Below are positions 56,987 to 64,000 of a stretch of DNA of 64,000 nt, in pieces. Where the stretch lies: positions 1,550,001-1,614,000 of the forward strand of contig NZ_BNBE01000001.1 in NCBI RefSeq assembly GCF_014654895.1. Reading direction: 5' to 3'. The notes under the pieces were generated by a model that worked only from the letters and a program-made list of their open reading frames with translations, was not told the origin of the DNA and searched no databases. Origin of the DNA: Streptomyces filamentosus. Lineage in GTDB: Bacteria; Actinomycetota; Actinomycetes; Streptomycetales; Streptomycetaceae. The translations under genes were made by a program, and so were the position numbers. Within the stretch, counting starts at the first letter, position 1. Each line of letters opens with the position of its first letter.

Positions 56987-57520
56987 ATGGCCCTCGATGA
57001 GCTGAAGGCCGCCATACCGGACTTCGCCAAGGACCTGAAGCTGAACCTCGGTTCGGTCATCGGCAACAGCGAGCTGCCGCAGCAGCAGCTGTGGGGCACG
57101 GTCCTCGCCTGCGCGATCGCCTCGCGCTCGCCGAAGGTGCTGAAGGAGCTGGAGCCGGAGGCCCGGGCGAACCTGAAGCCCGAGGCGTACCAGGCCGCCA
57201 AGTCCGCCGCCGCCATCATGGCGATGAACAACGTCTTCTACCGGACCCGGCACCTGCTGTCGGACCCCGAGTACGGGACGATGCGCGCCGGCCTGCGGAT
57301 GAACGTCATCGGCAACCCGGGCGTCGAGAAGGTCGACTTCGAGCTCTGGTCGCTGGCCGTGTCCGCGATCAACGGCTGCGGCCAGTGCCTGGACTCGCAC
57401 GAGCAGGTCCTGCGCAAGGCCGGGGTCGACCGCGAGACGGTCCAGGAGGCGTTCAAGATCGCCGCGGTGATCCAGGCGGTCGCCGTCACCCTGGACGCGG
57501 AGGCCGTCCTCGCCGAGTAG
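56987..57520 (+). CDS. ahpD: alkylhydroperoxidase AhpD
   Basis: A 177-residue CxxC protein that recycles AhpC. The redox centre is [20 protein letters not shown], with the conserved His and Glu nearby; the N-terminal [20 protein letters not shown] and [14 protein letters not shown] stretches are family-typical. ATG 56987 follows the ahpC stop by 2 bases, with GGTGAG as a possible ribosome-binding site; GTG 56981 overlaps the ahpC stop. The pair is one operon. Confidence 0.96.
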   Translation: MALDELKAAIPDFAKDLKLNLGSVIGNSELPQQQLWGTVLACAIASRSPKVLKELEPEARANLKPEAYQAAKSAAAIMAMNNVFYRTRHLLSDPEYGTMRAGLRMNVIGNPGVEKVDFELWSLAVSAINGCGQCLDSHEQVLRKAGVDRETVQEAFKIAAVIQAVAVTLDAEAVLAE

Positions 57521-57534
57521 GCAGGACTCGGTAC

Positions 57535-57581
57535 GTACGGGAAGGGCCCCGGAGCATCGCGCTCCGGGGCCCTTCCCGTAC
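57535..57581. terminator. 21-bp perfect-stem bidirectional terminator
   Basis: The arm 57535-57555 (starting GTACGGGAAGGGCCCC) pairs perfectly with 57561-57581 over a 5-base loop. It ends the ahpCD operon and the convergent membrane-protein gene. Confidence 0.95.
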
Positions 57582-57604
57582 CCCTGCCGCTTCCCCTGCC
57601 CCCG

Positions 57605-58282
57605 CTACTTCCTGAGCTCCGCGAGCAGCGCGAGGGCGTCCTGCGTCAGGGGGACGTCGATGCCGGAGAGGTCGGGCGCGCCGCGCTCGACGACCTCGCC
57701 GTTCATCCCGCCGAGGTAGGTGCGGTAGACCTGGAGCTCCAGGACCACCGGCCCGTCGAGGACCCGCAGGCTTCCGCCCTCCTCGCCCAGGTCGCCGAAG
57801 AAGGCCTGCTCGCCGACGCCGCCGACCGGCTCCATCATGTCCTGGTGCTTCGCGAGGGCCTCGAACTCGGGCTGCGGGTCGGTCTGCCGGTGCAGGGTGT
57901 AGCTGATGTTGACGCTCTGCTCGCGCTCGCCCGGGCCGAAGTTGACCGTGCAGGAGCTCTGGGCCAGCGCCGGCTCGTCCAGGCTCGGTCCCGAACCCTC
58001 CGAGGAACGCTCGCCCAGGACCCCTTCGAGGCCCTTCAGCGAGGCCCGCCCGCACAGCTCCCCGACCGCCTCGTACCCCCGCAGGTCCACCCCCTCCGGC
58101 TGCCGCTGCCCGCCGCCGTACGCGTACAGTCCGGCGCCCCAGAGCACCGAGGCGGCCAGGGCGCCGCCGAGCGCCCAGAGCCAGGGGCGGCGGTCCCGGG
58201 GCGGCCGGGGCGGCCGCTCCCCGGTCAGCGTCTCGGAGGTCTCGAAGGGGAGGCCGCCCTCCAGTTCGGGTTCGGATATCAC
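57605..58282 (-). CDS. single-pass membrane protein of unknown function
   Basis: A 225-residue protein. It has an acidic/Pro-rich cytoplasmic part (GERPPRPPRDRR), one helix (WLWALGGALAASVLWGAGLY) and an extracellular domain with a Cys pair (ELCGRASLKG, QSSCTVNFGPGE). The domain has the size and pattern of the DUF3558-like surface proteins, but I am not certain. GTG 58282 overlaps the stop of the upstream transporter gene in a GTGA, so the two are translationally coupled and may act together. Confidence 0.75.
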   Translation of the reverse strand: MISEPELEGGLPFETSETLTGERPPRPPRDRRPWLWALGGALAASVLWGAGLYAYGGGQRQPEGVDLRGYEAVGELCGRASLKGLEGVLGERSSEGSGPSLDEPALAQSSCTVNFGPGEREQSVNISYTLHRQTDPQPEFEALAKHQDMMEPVGGVGEQAFFGDLGEEGGSLRVLDGPVVLELQVYRTYLGGMNGEVVERGAPDLSGIDVPLTQDALALLAELRK

Positions 58283-59643
58283 GCCCGGTCCTTCCCTTCC
58301 GGGGAGCCCGGGGCCGGGGTCGGCGCCACCTGGTAGGCGGTCGCGCCGCGCGGCTCCGGCGTGCTCAGGAGCGCCGGTTCCTGGCTGTACGCCTTCAGGT
58401 AGCCGACGACGGTGTTGGTGACCGCGACCAGCGGGACGGCGACGACGGCACCGCCGATGCCGGCGGTCAGACCGCCCGCGGCGACCGCGAGGACCACGGC
58501 GAGCGGATGGACCCGCACGGCCCGGCCGAGGATGAACGGCTGGAGGACGTGGCCCTCGATCTGCTGCACGGCGAGCACCACCACGAGCACCATCAGCGCG
58601 GTGAACACGCCGTTGGTGACGAGGGCGACCAGGCAGGCGAGGGCGCCGGAGATGACGGCGCCGACGAGCGGGATGAAGGCGAAGAGGAAGATGAAGACGG
58701 CGAGCGGGACCGCCATCGGCACGTCGAGGAAGTAGAGGCCGAGGCCGATGAAGACGGCGTCGATGAGGGCGACGAGGACGGTGCCGCGGACATAGGCGGT
58801 GAGGGTCCGCCAGGCGCGCGGTCCGGCGCCCGCGACGCCGGGCCGGGCCTGGGCCGGGACCAGCTTGAGCGTCCACTCCCAGACCTTCCTGCCGTCGTGG
58901 AGCAGGAAGAGGGTGGAGAACATCGCGAGCAGTATGCCCGTCATGGTCTCGACGATGACGGTGACGCCCTGGAGGCCGGCGGAGGTGATCTGCTCGGCGT
59001 TGGAGCCGATGGTGTCGCTGAGGTTCTTGGCGATGTCGTTGATCTGCCGCTCGGTCACGTGGAAGGGGCTGTCGAGGAGCCAGCGCTTCAGCTCCTCGAT
59101 GCCGTCCCTGACCCGGTCGGTGAGGTTGTCGATGTTGTCCATCACCTGCCACACCACGAACCAGCCGACCAGGCCCATGACGACGAAGCCGGAGATGGCG
59201 GTGAGGGCGGTGGCGAGTCCGCGCGGCACGCCCTTGGCCCGCAGCCAGGCGACCGTGGGCTGGAGCAGGGCGGTGACCAGGAGCGCGGCGACGAAGGCGA
59301 GGACGACGAGCTCGACGGAGCTGATGACCCGCATCAGCACCCAGACCGTGCCGGCCAGGACGAGCAGCCGCCAGCCGGCCTCGGCGGCGACCCGCATGCC
59401 CCAGGGGATGGCGGAGACCGGGTCGGGCCGGGCGGGGACGTCGGGGGCGTAGGCCGGCGGGGCGGGGACGGTGGTGGGGCCTTCGGCGGCCTCGGCCCCG
59501 GCCGGGGGCGCGGTCTCGGGCGGCCCGTACGGCGGTCCGGCCGCTTCGTCCCGCTCGGCCTCGGCCCGCCGGGCCTCCAGCTCCGTCCCGATCCGGCTGA
59601 GGCCCTGGCCCAGCCGGCTCACCCACCCTGGCACTCTCGACAT
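58279..59643 (-). CDS. AI-2E-family transporter
   Basis: A 454-residue membrane protein. About 90 cytoplasmic residues are rich in Pro/Glu/Ala. The AI-2E transporter-family core follows with eight helices: ELVVLAFVAALLVTALLQPT, AISGFVVMGLVGWFVVWQVM, ETMTGILLAMFSTLFLLHDG, FIFLFAFIPLVGAVISGALA and AGGLTAGIGGAVVAVPLVAV. The IPLVGA loop is diagnostic. Despite the name, most members move ions or peptides. ATG 59643 (MSRVPGW) has AAGGG upstream and was preferred to 59676. Confidence 0.9.
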   Translation of the reverse strand: MSRVPGWVSRLGQGLSRIGTELEARRAEAERDEAAGPPYGPPETAPPAGAEAAEGPTTVPAPPAYAPDVPARPDPVSAIPWGMRVAAEAGWRLLVLAGTVWVLMRVISSVELVVLAFVAALLVTALLQPTVAWLRAKGVPRGLATALTAISGFVVMGLVGWFVVWQVMDNIDNLTDRVRDGIEELKRWLLDSPFHVTERQINDIAKNLSDTIGSNAEQITSAGLQGVTVIVETMTGILLAMFSTLFLLHDGRKVWEWTLKLVPAQARPGVAGAGPRAWRTLTAYVRGTVLVALIDAVFIGLGLYFLDVPMAVPLAVFIFLFAFIPLVGAVISGALACLVALVTNGVFTALMVLVVVLAVQQIEGHVLQPFILGRAVRVHPLAVVLAVAAGGLTAGIGGAVVAVPLVAVTNTVVGYLKAYSQEPALLSTPEPRGATAYQVAPTPAPGSPEGKDRA

Positions 59644-59686
59644 CTCGCCCTTCTTCCCCCGCTCGGTCCCTGGCAACCTACACGCA

Positions 59687-59721
59687 GGAAGCCCCGCACC
59701 GTAGGACGGTGCGGGGCTTCC
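59687..59721. terminator. 16-bp stem terminator after the transglycosylase gene
   Basis: GGAAGCCCCGCACCGT (59687-59702) pairs perfectly with 59706-59721 over a 3-base loop. On the minus strand it lies 21 bases after the transglycosylase stop, and so before the AI-2E gene. Confidence 0.92.
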
Positions 59722-59742
59722 CGGGGTTGAGCGGGCGCCGGT

Positions 59743-60477
59743 CTAGTACCAGCGGTTGGCCTGCCAGAACGACCAGGCGCCGCAGGGGCTGCCGTAGCGG
59801 CCGTTCATGTAGCTGAGGCCCCACTTGATCTGGGTGGCCGGGTTGGTCTGCCAGTCGGCGCCGGCCGAGGCCATCTTGGAGCCGGGCAGCGCCTGGACGA
59901 GGCCGTAGGCGCCGGAGGAAGGGTTCTGCGCCCGATAGTTCCAGGTGGACTCGTGGTCCACGATGTTGCTGAAGCACTGGAACTGCGAGGCCGGGATCAT
60001 CTGCCGGGCCATCGCCTTGACCTCGGAGACCGTGTAGGAGCCCTGGGCGGAGAAGCTCGACGCGTCGCGCACGGCGTCGCGGCTGGCGCGCTCGGCCTCC
60101 GCCTTCTCGCGGGCCTCCCGCTCCGCGCGCTCCTTCTCCTTCTTCTCCTGCTCGGCCTTCTCGTCAGCGGCCTTCTTCTTGGCCTCCGCGTCCTCGGCGG
60201 CCTTGAAGCGGGCCTGCTCCTCGGCGGCCTTGCGCACGGTGGCGTCCGCGGCGGCGGCCTGGACGTCGGCCTGCTCCGCGAGGGAGGCGACCTGTACCTG
60301 GGCCTGCGCGCCCGCGGGGATGTCCGCGAGCAGCGTGCTGTCGGCCGCGGCGGCCTCGAAATTGTCGTCAGAGGTGGCCTGTGCGGCGTTGCCCGTGGCA
60401 ACTCCGACGACGGCGCCGACGGTGGTGACCGCAGTGGCAGACGCCACCGCGAATCCCCGGACCGAGATCCGGCTCAC
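59743..60477 (-). CDS. secreted lytic transglycosylase with coiled-coil region
   Basis: A 244-residue exported muralytic enzyme. The signal peptide covers about residues 1-37 (SVRGFAVASATAVTTVGAVV). A Lys/Glu/Ala-rich coiled coil follows near residues 70-135 (KKKAADEKAEQEKKEKERAE). The SLT-like domain spans the last 95 residues: the catalytic Glu lies in FSNIVDHESTWNYRAQNPSS, then GAYGLVQALPGSKMASAGAD, TQIKWGLSYMNGRYGSPCGA and the terminal WSFWQANRWY. GTG 60477 has GGAAGGA about 6 bases upstream and was preferred over ATG 60495. Such enzymes open peptidoglycan during growth or germination. The gene has a long structured leader. Confidence 0.9.
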   Translation of the reverse strand: MSRISVRGFAVASATAVTTVGAVVGVATGNAAQATSDDNFEAAAADSTLLADIPAGAQAQVQVASLAEQADVQAAAADATVRKAAEEQARFKAAEDAEAKKKAADEKAEQEKKEKERAEREAREKAEAERASRDAVRDASSFSAQGSYTVSEVKAMARQMIPASQFQCFSNIVDHESTWNYRAQNPSSGAYGLVQALPGSKMASAGADWQTNPATQIKWGLSYMNGRYGSPCGAWSFWQANRWY

Positions 60478-60789
60478 ACGGTTTCCTTCCAGCATCGCCC
60501 GCAGCGGTGACCACGCGGGCGAAATCGTGCCCCTGGCGCTGGTCTTCGTCGTACCGGGTCACAGAAGACACGGGCCCGTGGTGCAGTGGGCGGCATACGG
60601 CGTCGATTGTGGAGTTGTGCGGTGCTGCGGTGTGACTCCGGTGAACGGAGGTGCACGGGTGCCGTATGCGGGGCCTGACGGAAGCAAGACTTTGCCGGAC
60701 GCGGACGCCGCAAGGCAATTCCATGTTGCGTGTGAAAGCTCACACCCCGGTGGAGGCAGGTGTTTTGACGGATGTTGCGGACATGGGGA
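60478..60789 (-). ncRNA. structured 5' leader candidate upstream of the transglycosylase gene
   Basis: About 310 bp without coding frame. On the minus strand, GCATACGGC (60669-60661) and GCCGTATGC (60601-60593) can form a 9-bp closing stem around a region with a CTCCG-ttcac-CGGAG hairpin (60650-60636). A second hairpin, CGCCCGC/GCGGGCG (60521-60515 with 60502-60496), lies just before the ribosome-binding site (60490-60483) and could mask it. Similar wall-hydrolase genes are often under c-di-AMP riboswitches, but I could not fit that consensus. A 6-bp palindrome GTGTGA-aagc-TCACAC lies at 60730-60745. Confidence 0.4.
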
Positions 60790-60827
60790 CGCCGCCCGGC
60801 TAAGCTCCTGCGCTTCGCCGGGCGGCG
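60790..60827 (-). terminator. 11-bp stem hairpin downstream of phoH
   Basis: CGCCGCCCGGC (60790-60800) pairs with 60817-60827; AAGC/GCTT inside the loop (60802-60805, 60812-60815) adds four pairs. It lies about 46 bases past the phoH stop on the minus strand. A 14-bp palindrome CTCCCGTACGGGAG (60832-60845) is adjacent. Confidence 0.65.
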
Positions 60828-60873
60828 CCAACTCCCGTACGGGAGCGAAAGGGTACAAAAACCCCGGACGGCC

Positions 60874-62199
60874 CTACAGGTGGTTGTCCTCCAGCATCTC
60901 GGTGACCAGCGCCGCGATCGGGGACCGCTCGGAGCGGGTCAGCGTGACGTGGGCGAAGAGCGGATGCCCCTTCAGCTTCTCGACCACGGCGACGACTCCG
61001 TCGTAGCGCCCCACCCGCAGGTTGTCCCGCTGGGCCACGTCATGGGTGAGCACCACCCGCGAATTCGCCCCGATACGGGACAGAACGGTCAGCAGGACGT
61101 TCCGTTCCAGCGACTGGGCCTCGTCGACGATGACGAAGGCGTCGTGGAGGGAGCGGCCCCGGATGTGGGTGAGGGGCAGGACCTCCAGCATCCCCCGGGA
61201 CAGCACCTCCTCGATCACCTCGCGGCCGGCGACCGACGAGAGCGTGTCGAAGACCGCCTGCGCCCACGGGCTCATCTTCTCGGACTCGCTGCCCGGCAGA
61301 TAGCCGAGGTCCTGGCCGCCGACCGCGTACAGCGGCCGGAAGACCATCACCTTCTGGTGCTGCCGGCGCTCCAGGACCGCCTCCAGGCCCGCGCAGAGCG
61401 CGAGCGCCGACTTGCCGGTGCCGGCCCGGCCGCCCATCGAGAGGATCCCGACCTCCGGGTCGAGCAGCAGGTCGAGCGCGATCCGCTGCTCGGCGCTGCG
61501 GCCCCGGAGGCCGAACGCCTCCCGGTCGCCTCGGACCAGGCGCACGTTCCCGTCCGCGCCGACCCGGCCGAGCGCCTTGCCGCGCTCCGACTGGAGCACC
61601 AGGCCGGTGTGCACGGGCAGCTCGGACGCCTCGGGGACGTACAGCCGCTCCTGGTCGTAGAGCAGGTCGACCTGCTCGGCGGAGAGGGCCAGCTCGGACA
61701 TCCCGGTCCAGCCGTTGGCGTCCGTGATGGCCAGTTCGGCCCGGTACTCCTCGGCCAGCAGGCCCACCGAGGACGCCTTGATGCGCAGCGGCAGGTCCTT
61801 GGAGACCACCGTCACGTCGTAGCCCTCCGCCTGGAGGTTGCGCGCGACCGCGAGGATCCGGGAGTCGTTGTCCCCCAGCCGGTAGCCCGCCGGCAGGACG
61901 GAGGGGTCGGAGTGGTTGAGCTCGACCCGCAGCGTGCCGCCGAGGTCCCCGATGGGCAGGGGGGCGTCCAGGCGTCCGTACCGGATCCGGAAGTCGTCCA
62001 GCAGGCGCAGCGCCTGCCGGGCGAAGTACCCGAGTTCGGGGTGGTGCCTCTTCGCCTCCAGCTCGGTCACCACCACGATGGGGAGCACGACCTCGTGCTC
62101 CTCGAAGCGGGACATCGCCTTGGGGTCGGCGAGCAGGACGCTGGTGTCGAGAACATAGGTGCGCCGGTCGGAAAGACGGCGCTTCGTGCTGGTCACCAC
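60874..62199 (-). CDS. PIN-PhoH fusion protein (RNase/ATPase helicase, PhoH2 type)
   Basis: A 441-residue cytoplasmic protein. Residues 1-150 form a PIN RNase domain with acidic residues in [35 protein letters not shown] and [14 protein letters not shown]. Residues 235-441 form the PhoH P-loop ATPase: Walker [21 protein letters not shown], Walker [21 protein letters not shown]. In mycobacteria the same architecture (PhoH2) is a sequence-specific RNase and helicase paired with a small antitoxin. I see no antitoxin ORF upstream. GTG 62199 or the following GTG 62196 starts the protein; the ribosome-binding site is weak (GAGGGGG about 12 bases away). Confidence 0.92.
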   Translation of the reverse strand: MVTSTKRRLSDRRTYVLDTSVLLADPKAMSRFEEHEVVLPIVVVTELEAKRHHPELGYFARQALRLLDDFRIRYGRLDAPLPIGDLGGTLRVELNHSDPSVLPAGYRLGDNDSRILAVARNLQAEGYDVTVVSKDLPLRIKASSVGLLAEEYRAELAITDANGWTGMSELALSAEQVDLLYDQERLYVPEASELPVHTGLVLQSERGKALGRVGADGNVRLVRGDREAFGLRGRSAEQRIALDLLLDPEVGILSMGGRAGTGKSALALCAGLEAVLERRQHQKVMVFRPLYAVGGQDLGYLPGSESEKMSPWAQAVFDTLSSVAGREVIEEVLSRGMLEVLPLTHIRGRSLHDAFVIVDEAQSLERNVLLTVLSRIGANSRVVLTHDVAQRDNLRVGRYDGVVAVVEKLKGHPLFAHVTLTRSERSPIAALVTEMLEDNHL

Positions 62200-62495
62200 G
62201 GAAGGACAGACCCCCTCAGAAGACCCGTATGAGGCCGGGGTGCGACGGTGGAACCCTTGTCGCGGCGGAATGGGACCGGGATCGGACCGCCCAGCGCGGG
62301 CCGAACACCGGCCCTCCGCTTCTCCCGTACGTCACCCGCACGGTCGTCCTGGTGCAAGGGGCCTCCCGGGTGGCGGTCTCCGTGCCGCTCACTTCACCAG
62401 GCTTATGCCCTCGAAAACTCCTCGCCATGCCACGGCGGGCGACGGCGTGTTCATGAACGTCCGGTGACTTCCCCGGGACCTGAGGGGGGCTCGGC

Positions 62496-63257
62496 TCAGG
62501 AGCCGTAGCGCCGGTGCCGGGCGGCGTAGTCGCGCAGCGCCCGGAGGAAGTCGACCTTGCGGAAGGCCGGCCAGTGGACCTCGCAGAAGTAGTACTCGGA
62601 GTGCGCGCTCTGCCAGAGCATGAACCCCGACAGGCGCTGCTCGCCGCTGGTGCGGATGACCAGGTCCGGGTCGGGCTGCCCGCGCGTGTACAGGTGCTCC
62701 TGGATGAGGTCGATGGAGACGGTCTCGGCCAGCTCCTCGAAGCTGGTGCCGCGCTCGGCGTGGTCGAGGAGGAGCGAGCGGACCGCGTCCGCGATCTCCT
62801 GCCGGCCGCCGTAGCCCACGGCGACGTTGACCAGTATCCCGGCGTTGGTGCGGGTGGCCTCCTCGGCCTCCTTGAGGACCGTCTGGGTGCGGGCCGGAAG
62901 CAGGTCCATGGTGCCGACGTGGTGGACCCGCCAGCGGCCGTCGGCGGCCAGCGCGCGCACGGCGTTCTCGATGATCCCGAGCAGCGGCACGAGCTGCTCC
63001 TCGGGGCGGTTCAGGTTGTCCGTGGAGAGCATCCAGAGCGTGACGACCTCGACGTCGGTCTCGGCGCACCAGCCGAGCAGCTCCTGGATCTTGTCCGCGC
63101 CGGCCTTGTGCCCCTGCTCGGGCGTCCCGCCGGACGCCTTGGCCCACCGACGGTTCCCGTCGAGGATGACGCCGATGTGCTTGGGCACCTGATCGTGGTC
63201 GAGTCGGCCTTCCACCCGGCGTGCGTAGAGCCCGTACACCAGGTCGCGCAGGTTCAC
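62496..63257 (-). CDS. cis-prenyl transferase (isoprenyl/undecaprenyl diphosphate synthase)
   Basis: A 253-residue enzyme that extends allylic diphosphates with isopentenyl units. The signature DGN motif is HIGVILDGNRRWAKASGGTP (DGNRRW for the usual DGNGRW). LLGWCAETDVEVVTLWMLST, ENxxR-like NLNRPEEQLVPLLG and the C-terminal RTSGEQRLSGFMLWQSAHSE, YYFCEVHWPAFRKVDFLRAL are family-typical. Actinobacteria carry two such enzymes of differing product length, so I do not give the symbol uppS. GTG 63257 has GGAGGG 9 bases upstream. Likely role: polyprenyl phosphate carriers for cell-wall synthesis. Confidence 0.93.
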   Translation of the reverse strand: MNLRDLVYGLYARRVEGRLDHDQVPKHIGVILDGNRRWAKASGGTPEQGHKAGADKIQELLGWCAETDVEVVTLWMLSTDNLNRPEEQLVPLLGIIENAVRALAADGRWRVHHVGTMDLLPARTQTVLKEAEEATRTNAGILVNVAVGYGGRQEIADAVRSLLLDHAERGTSFEELAETVSIDLIQEHLYTRGQPDPDLVIRTSGEQRLSGFMLWQSAHSEYYFCEVHWPAFRKVDFLRALRDYAARHRRYGS

Positions 63258-63335
63258 TGTTCTTTACCCTCCATGGGCGGGCGGTTCGCAAGCCGCCACA
63301 CTACTGCGCACGGATGAAGGGTCCCACTCCGGGCG

Positions 63336-63370
63336 TGTCACAACTCCGTACGGGACTGTCACAAGTCCGT
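63336..63370 (+). promoter_or_regulatory. two 14-bp direct repeats upstream of the aldo/keto reductase gene
   Basis: TGTCACAACTCCGT (63336-63349) and TGTCACAAGTCCGT (63357-63370) differ at one base and start 21 bp apart, two helical turns. They end 16 bp before the start codon, over the expected promoter. An unidentified regulator may bind them on one DNA face. Confidence 0.6.
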
Positions 63371-63385
63371 GATAAGCAGAGATAC

Positions 63386-64000
63386 GTGACTGATTCCCCT
63401 CTCTACCGCGCCGCAGCGGAGCGCTACGACTCCATGGAGTACCGGCGCTCGGGCCGCAGCGGGCTCAAGCTCCCGGCCGTCTCCCTCGGCCTCTGGCACA
63501 ACTTCGGCGACGACCGCACGCTCGACTCCCAGCGGGCGATCCTGCGCCGCGCCTTCGACCTCGGCGTCACCCACTTCGACCTGGCGAACAACTACGGCCC
63601 GCCGCCCGGCTCCGCCGAGCTGAACTTCGGCAAGATCTTCGCCCAGGACTTCGCGCCCTACCGGGACGAGCTGATCGTCTCGACCAAGGCCGGCTACGAG
63701 ATGCACCCGGGCCCCTACGGCGAGTGGGGCTCCCGCAAGTACCTGCTGTCCTCGCTCGACGCCTCCCTGAAGCGGATGGGCCTCGACCACGTCGACATCT
63801 TCTACTCGCACCGCTTCGACCCGGAGACCCCGCTGGAGGAGACCATGGGGGCGCTCGCCTCCGCGGTCCAGCAGGGCAAGGCGCTGTACGTCGGCGTCTC
63901 CTCGTACAACGCGGAGCAGACCGCCGAGGCGGCGCGGCTCCTGAAGGAGATGGGCGTCCCGGCCCTGATCCACCAGCCCTCGTACTCGATGATCAACCGC
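63386..64000 (+). CDS. aldo/keto reductase (YghZ/MgrA-like; partial, 3' end outside window)
   Basis: 205 residues are visible. The NADPH-dependent (alpha/beta)8 barrel begins MEYRRSGRSGLKLPAVSLGL, with the catalytic Asp-Tyr pair in THFDLANNYGPPPGSAELNF, the Lys in LIVSTKAGYEMHPGPYGEWG, and the His in HVDIFYSHRFDPETPLEETM. The GPYGEWGSRKYLL stretch marks the YghZ branch, which reduces methylglyoxal and L-glyceraldehyde-3-phosphate. GTG 63386 lacks a Shine-Dalgarno sequence; a leaderless start is possible. Divergent from the prenyl transferase gene. Confidence 0.92.
   Translation, partial: MTDSPLYRAAAERYDSMEYRRSGRSGLKLPAVSLGLWHNFGDDRTLDSQRAILRRAFDLGVTHFDLANNYGPPPGSAELNFGKIFAQDFAPYRDELIVSTKAGYEMHPGPYGEWGSRKYLLSSLDASLKRMGLDHVDIFYSHRFDPETPLEETMGALASAVQQGKALYVGVSSYNAEQTAEAARLLKEMGVPALIHQPSYSMINR

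Noticed and set aside
60730..60745. CRP-like site GTGTGA-aagc-TCACAC
   Set aside because: The central spacer is 4 bases where Crp/CRP sites need 6, and the position relative to any promoter is unclear.
60478..60789. c-di-AMP (ydaO) riboswitch before the transglycosylase gene
   Set aside because: Context fits, but I could not find the conserved GGGGGAACC-like and TAACCTCG-like segments. Recorded as an unassigned structured leader instead.
60874..62199. PIN-PhoH as half of a toxin-antitoxin pair
   Set aside because: No small antitoxin frame with a plausible start and codon use was found directly upstream, so only the enzyme is reported.

Overview
The window is high-GC actinobacterial chromosome, almost certainly Streptomyces. 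Support comes from the extreme third-position GC, a WhiB-family protein, SpoIIE/RsbW-type phosphatase and anti-sigma genes, AfsR/SARP regulators, a single TTA leucine codon in a regulatory gene, many promoters placed so that the start codon is the first transcribed base, and many secreted enzymes. From about 26 kb onward the gene order (ychF, ppgK, ispH, xseA/xseB, nitroreductase, glpX, whiB-like, class I fumarase, class II fumarase, SpoIIE phosphatase, penicillin-binding protein, oxyR/ahpC/ahpD, PIN-PhoH, prenyl transferase) follows my recollection of the S. coelicolor core chromosome, so this part is conserved backbone.

0-9 kb: a PAS-domain protein cut by the window edge and an RsbW-like ATPase, a Nudix hydrolase, a small SPOR-like protein, an NCS1 purine/cytosine permease with an unusual cysteine-rich tail, a GntR/UTRA regulator, a secreted GH18 chitinase with a DasR-type operator inside its promoter, a membrane protein, and a serpin.

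9-24 kb is the accessory and most interesting part. Two secreted subtilisins with P domains, a DUF4232 lipoprotein and a secreted YD-repeat/phospholipase A2 fusion lie among three SARP regulators. Two are large AfsR-type proteins (DNA-binding, BTAD, NB-ARC, TPR) and one is short (DNA-binding plus BTAD). Three promoters here, those of the phospholipase gene, a 60-residue secreted-peptide gene and the short SARP gene, share the same layout: three heptamers at 11-bp period, then 9 bp, then a TAnnnT -10 hexamer. This is how SARP-activated promoters are built. I propose, as inference, that these genes form a local SARP regulon in which the secreted peptide may be a signal.

24-26.3 kb: an unrecognised helical protein, and a NIPSNAP-family gene beside an Rrf2-type regulator. 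A motif is shared by the upstream regions of the last two.

26.4-46 kb: housekeeping and central metabolism: YchF GTPase, polyphosphate glucokinase, IspH, an APC permease, exonuclease VII, nitroreductase, class II fructose-1,6-bisphosphatase, a WhiB-like Fe-S protein, a DUF1707 protein, a decayed gene, class I Fe-S fumarase preceded by an iron-box-like site, a secreted acid phosphatase, an allene-oxide-cyclase-like protein, a lipoprotein, a secreted SGNH esterase with a ricin-type lectin domain, and class II fumarase.

46-64 kb: a DUF402 protein, a translationally coupled small ORF plus GAF/SpoIIE/HATPase phosphatase, a bifunctional penicillin-binding protein, a PadR-ABC-FtsX operon, divergent oxyR and ahpC-ahpD, a coupled AI-2E-family transporter and membrane-protein pair, a secreted lytic transglycosylase with a long structured leader, PIN-PhoH, cis-prenyl transferase, and an aldo/keto reductase cut by the right edge. 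I saw no rRNA or tRNA gene, insertion sequence, CRISPR array or origin.
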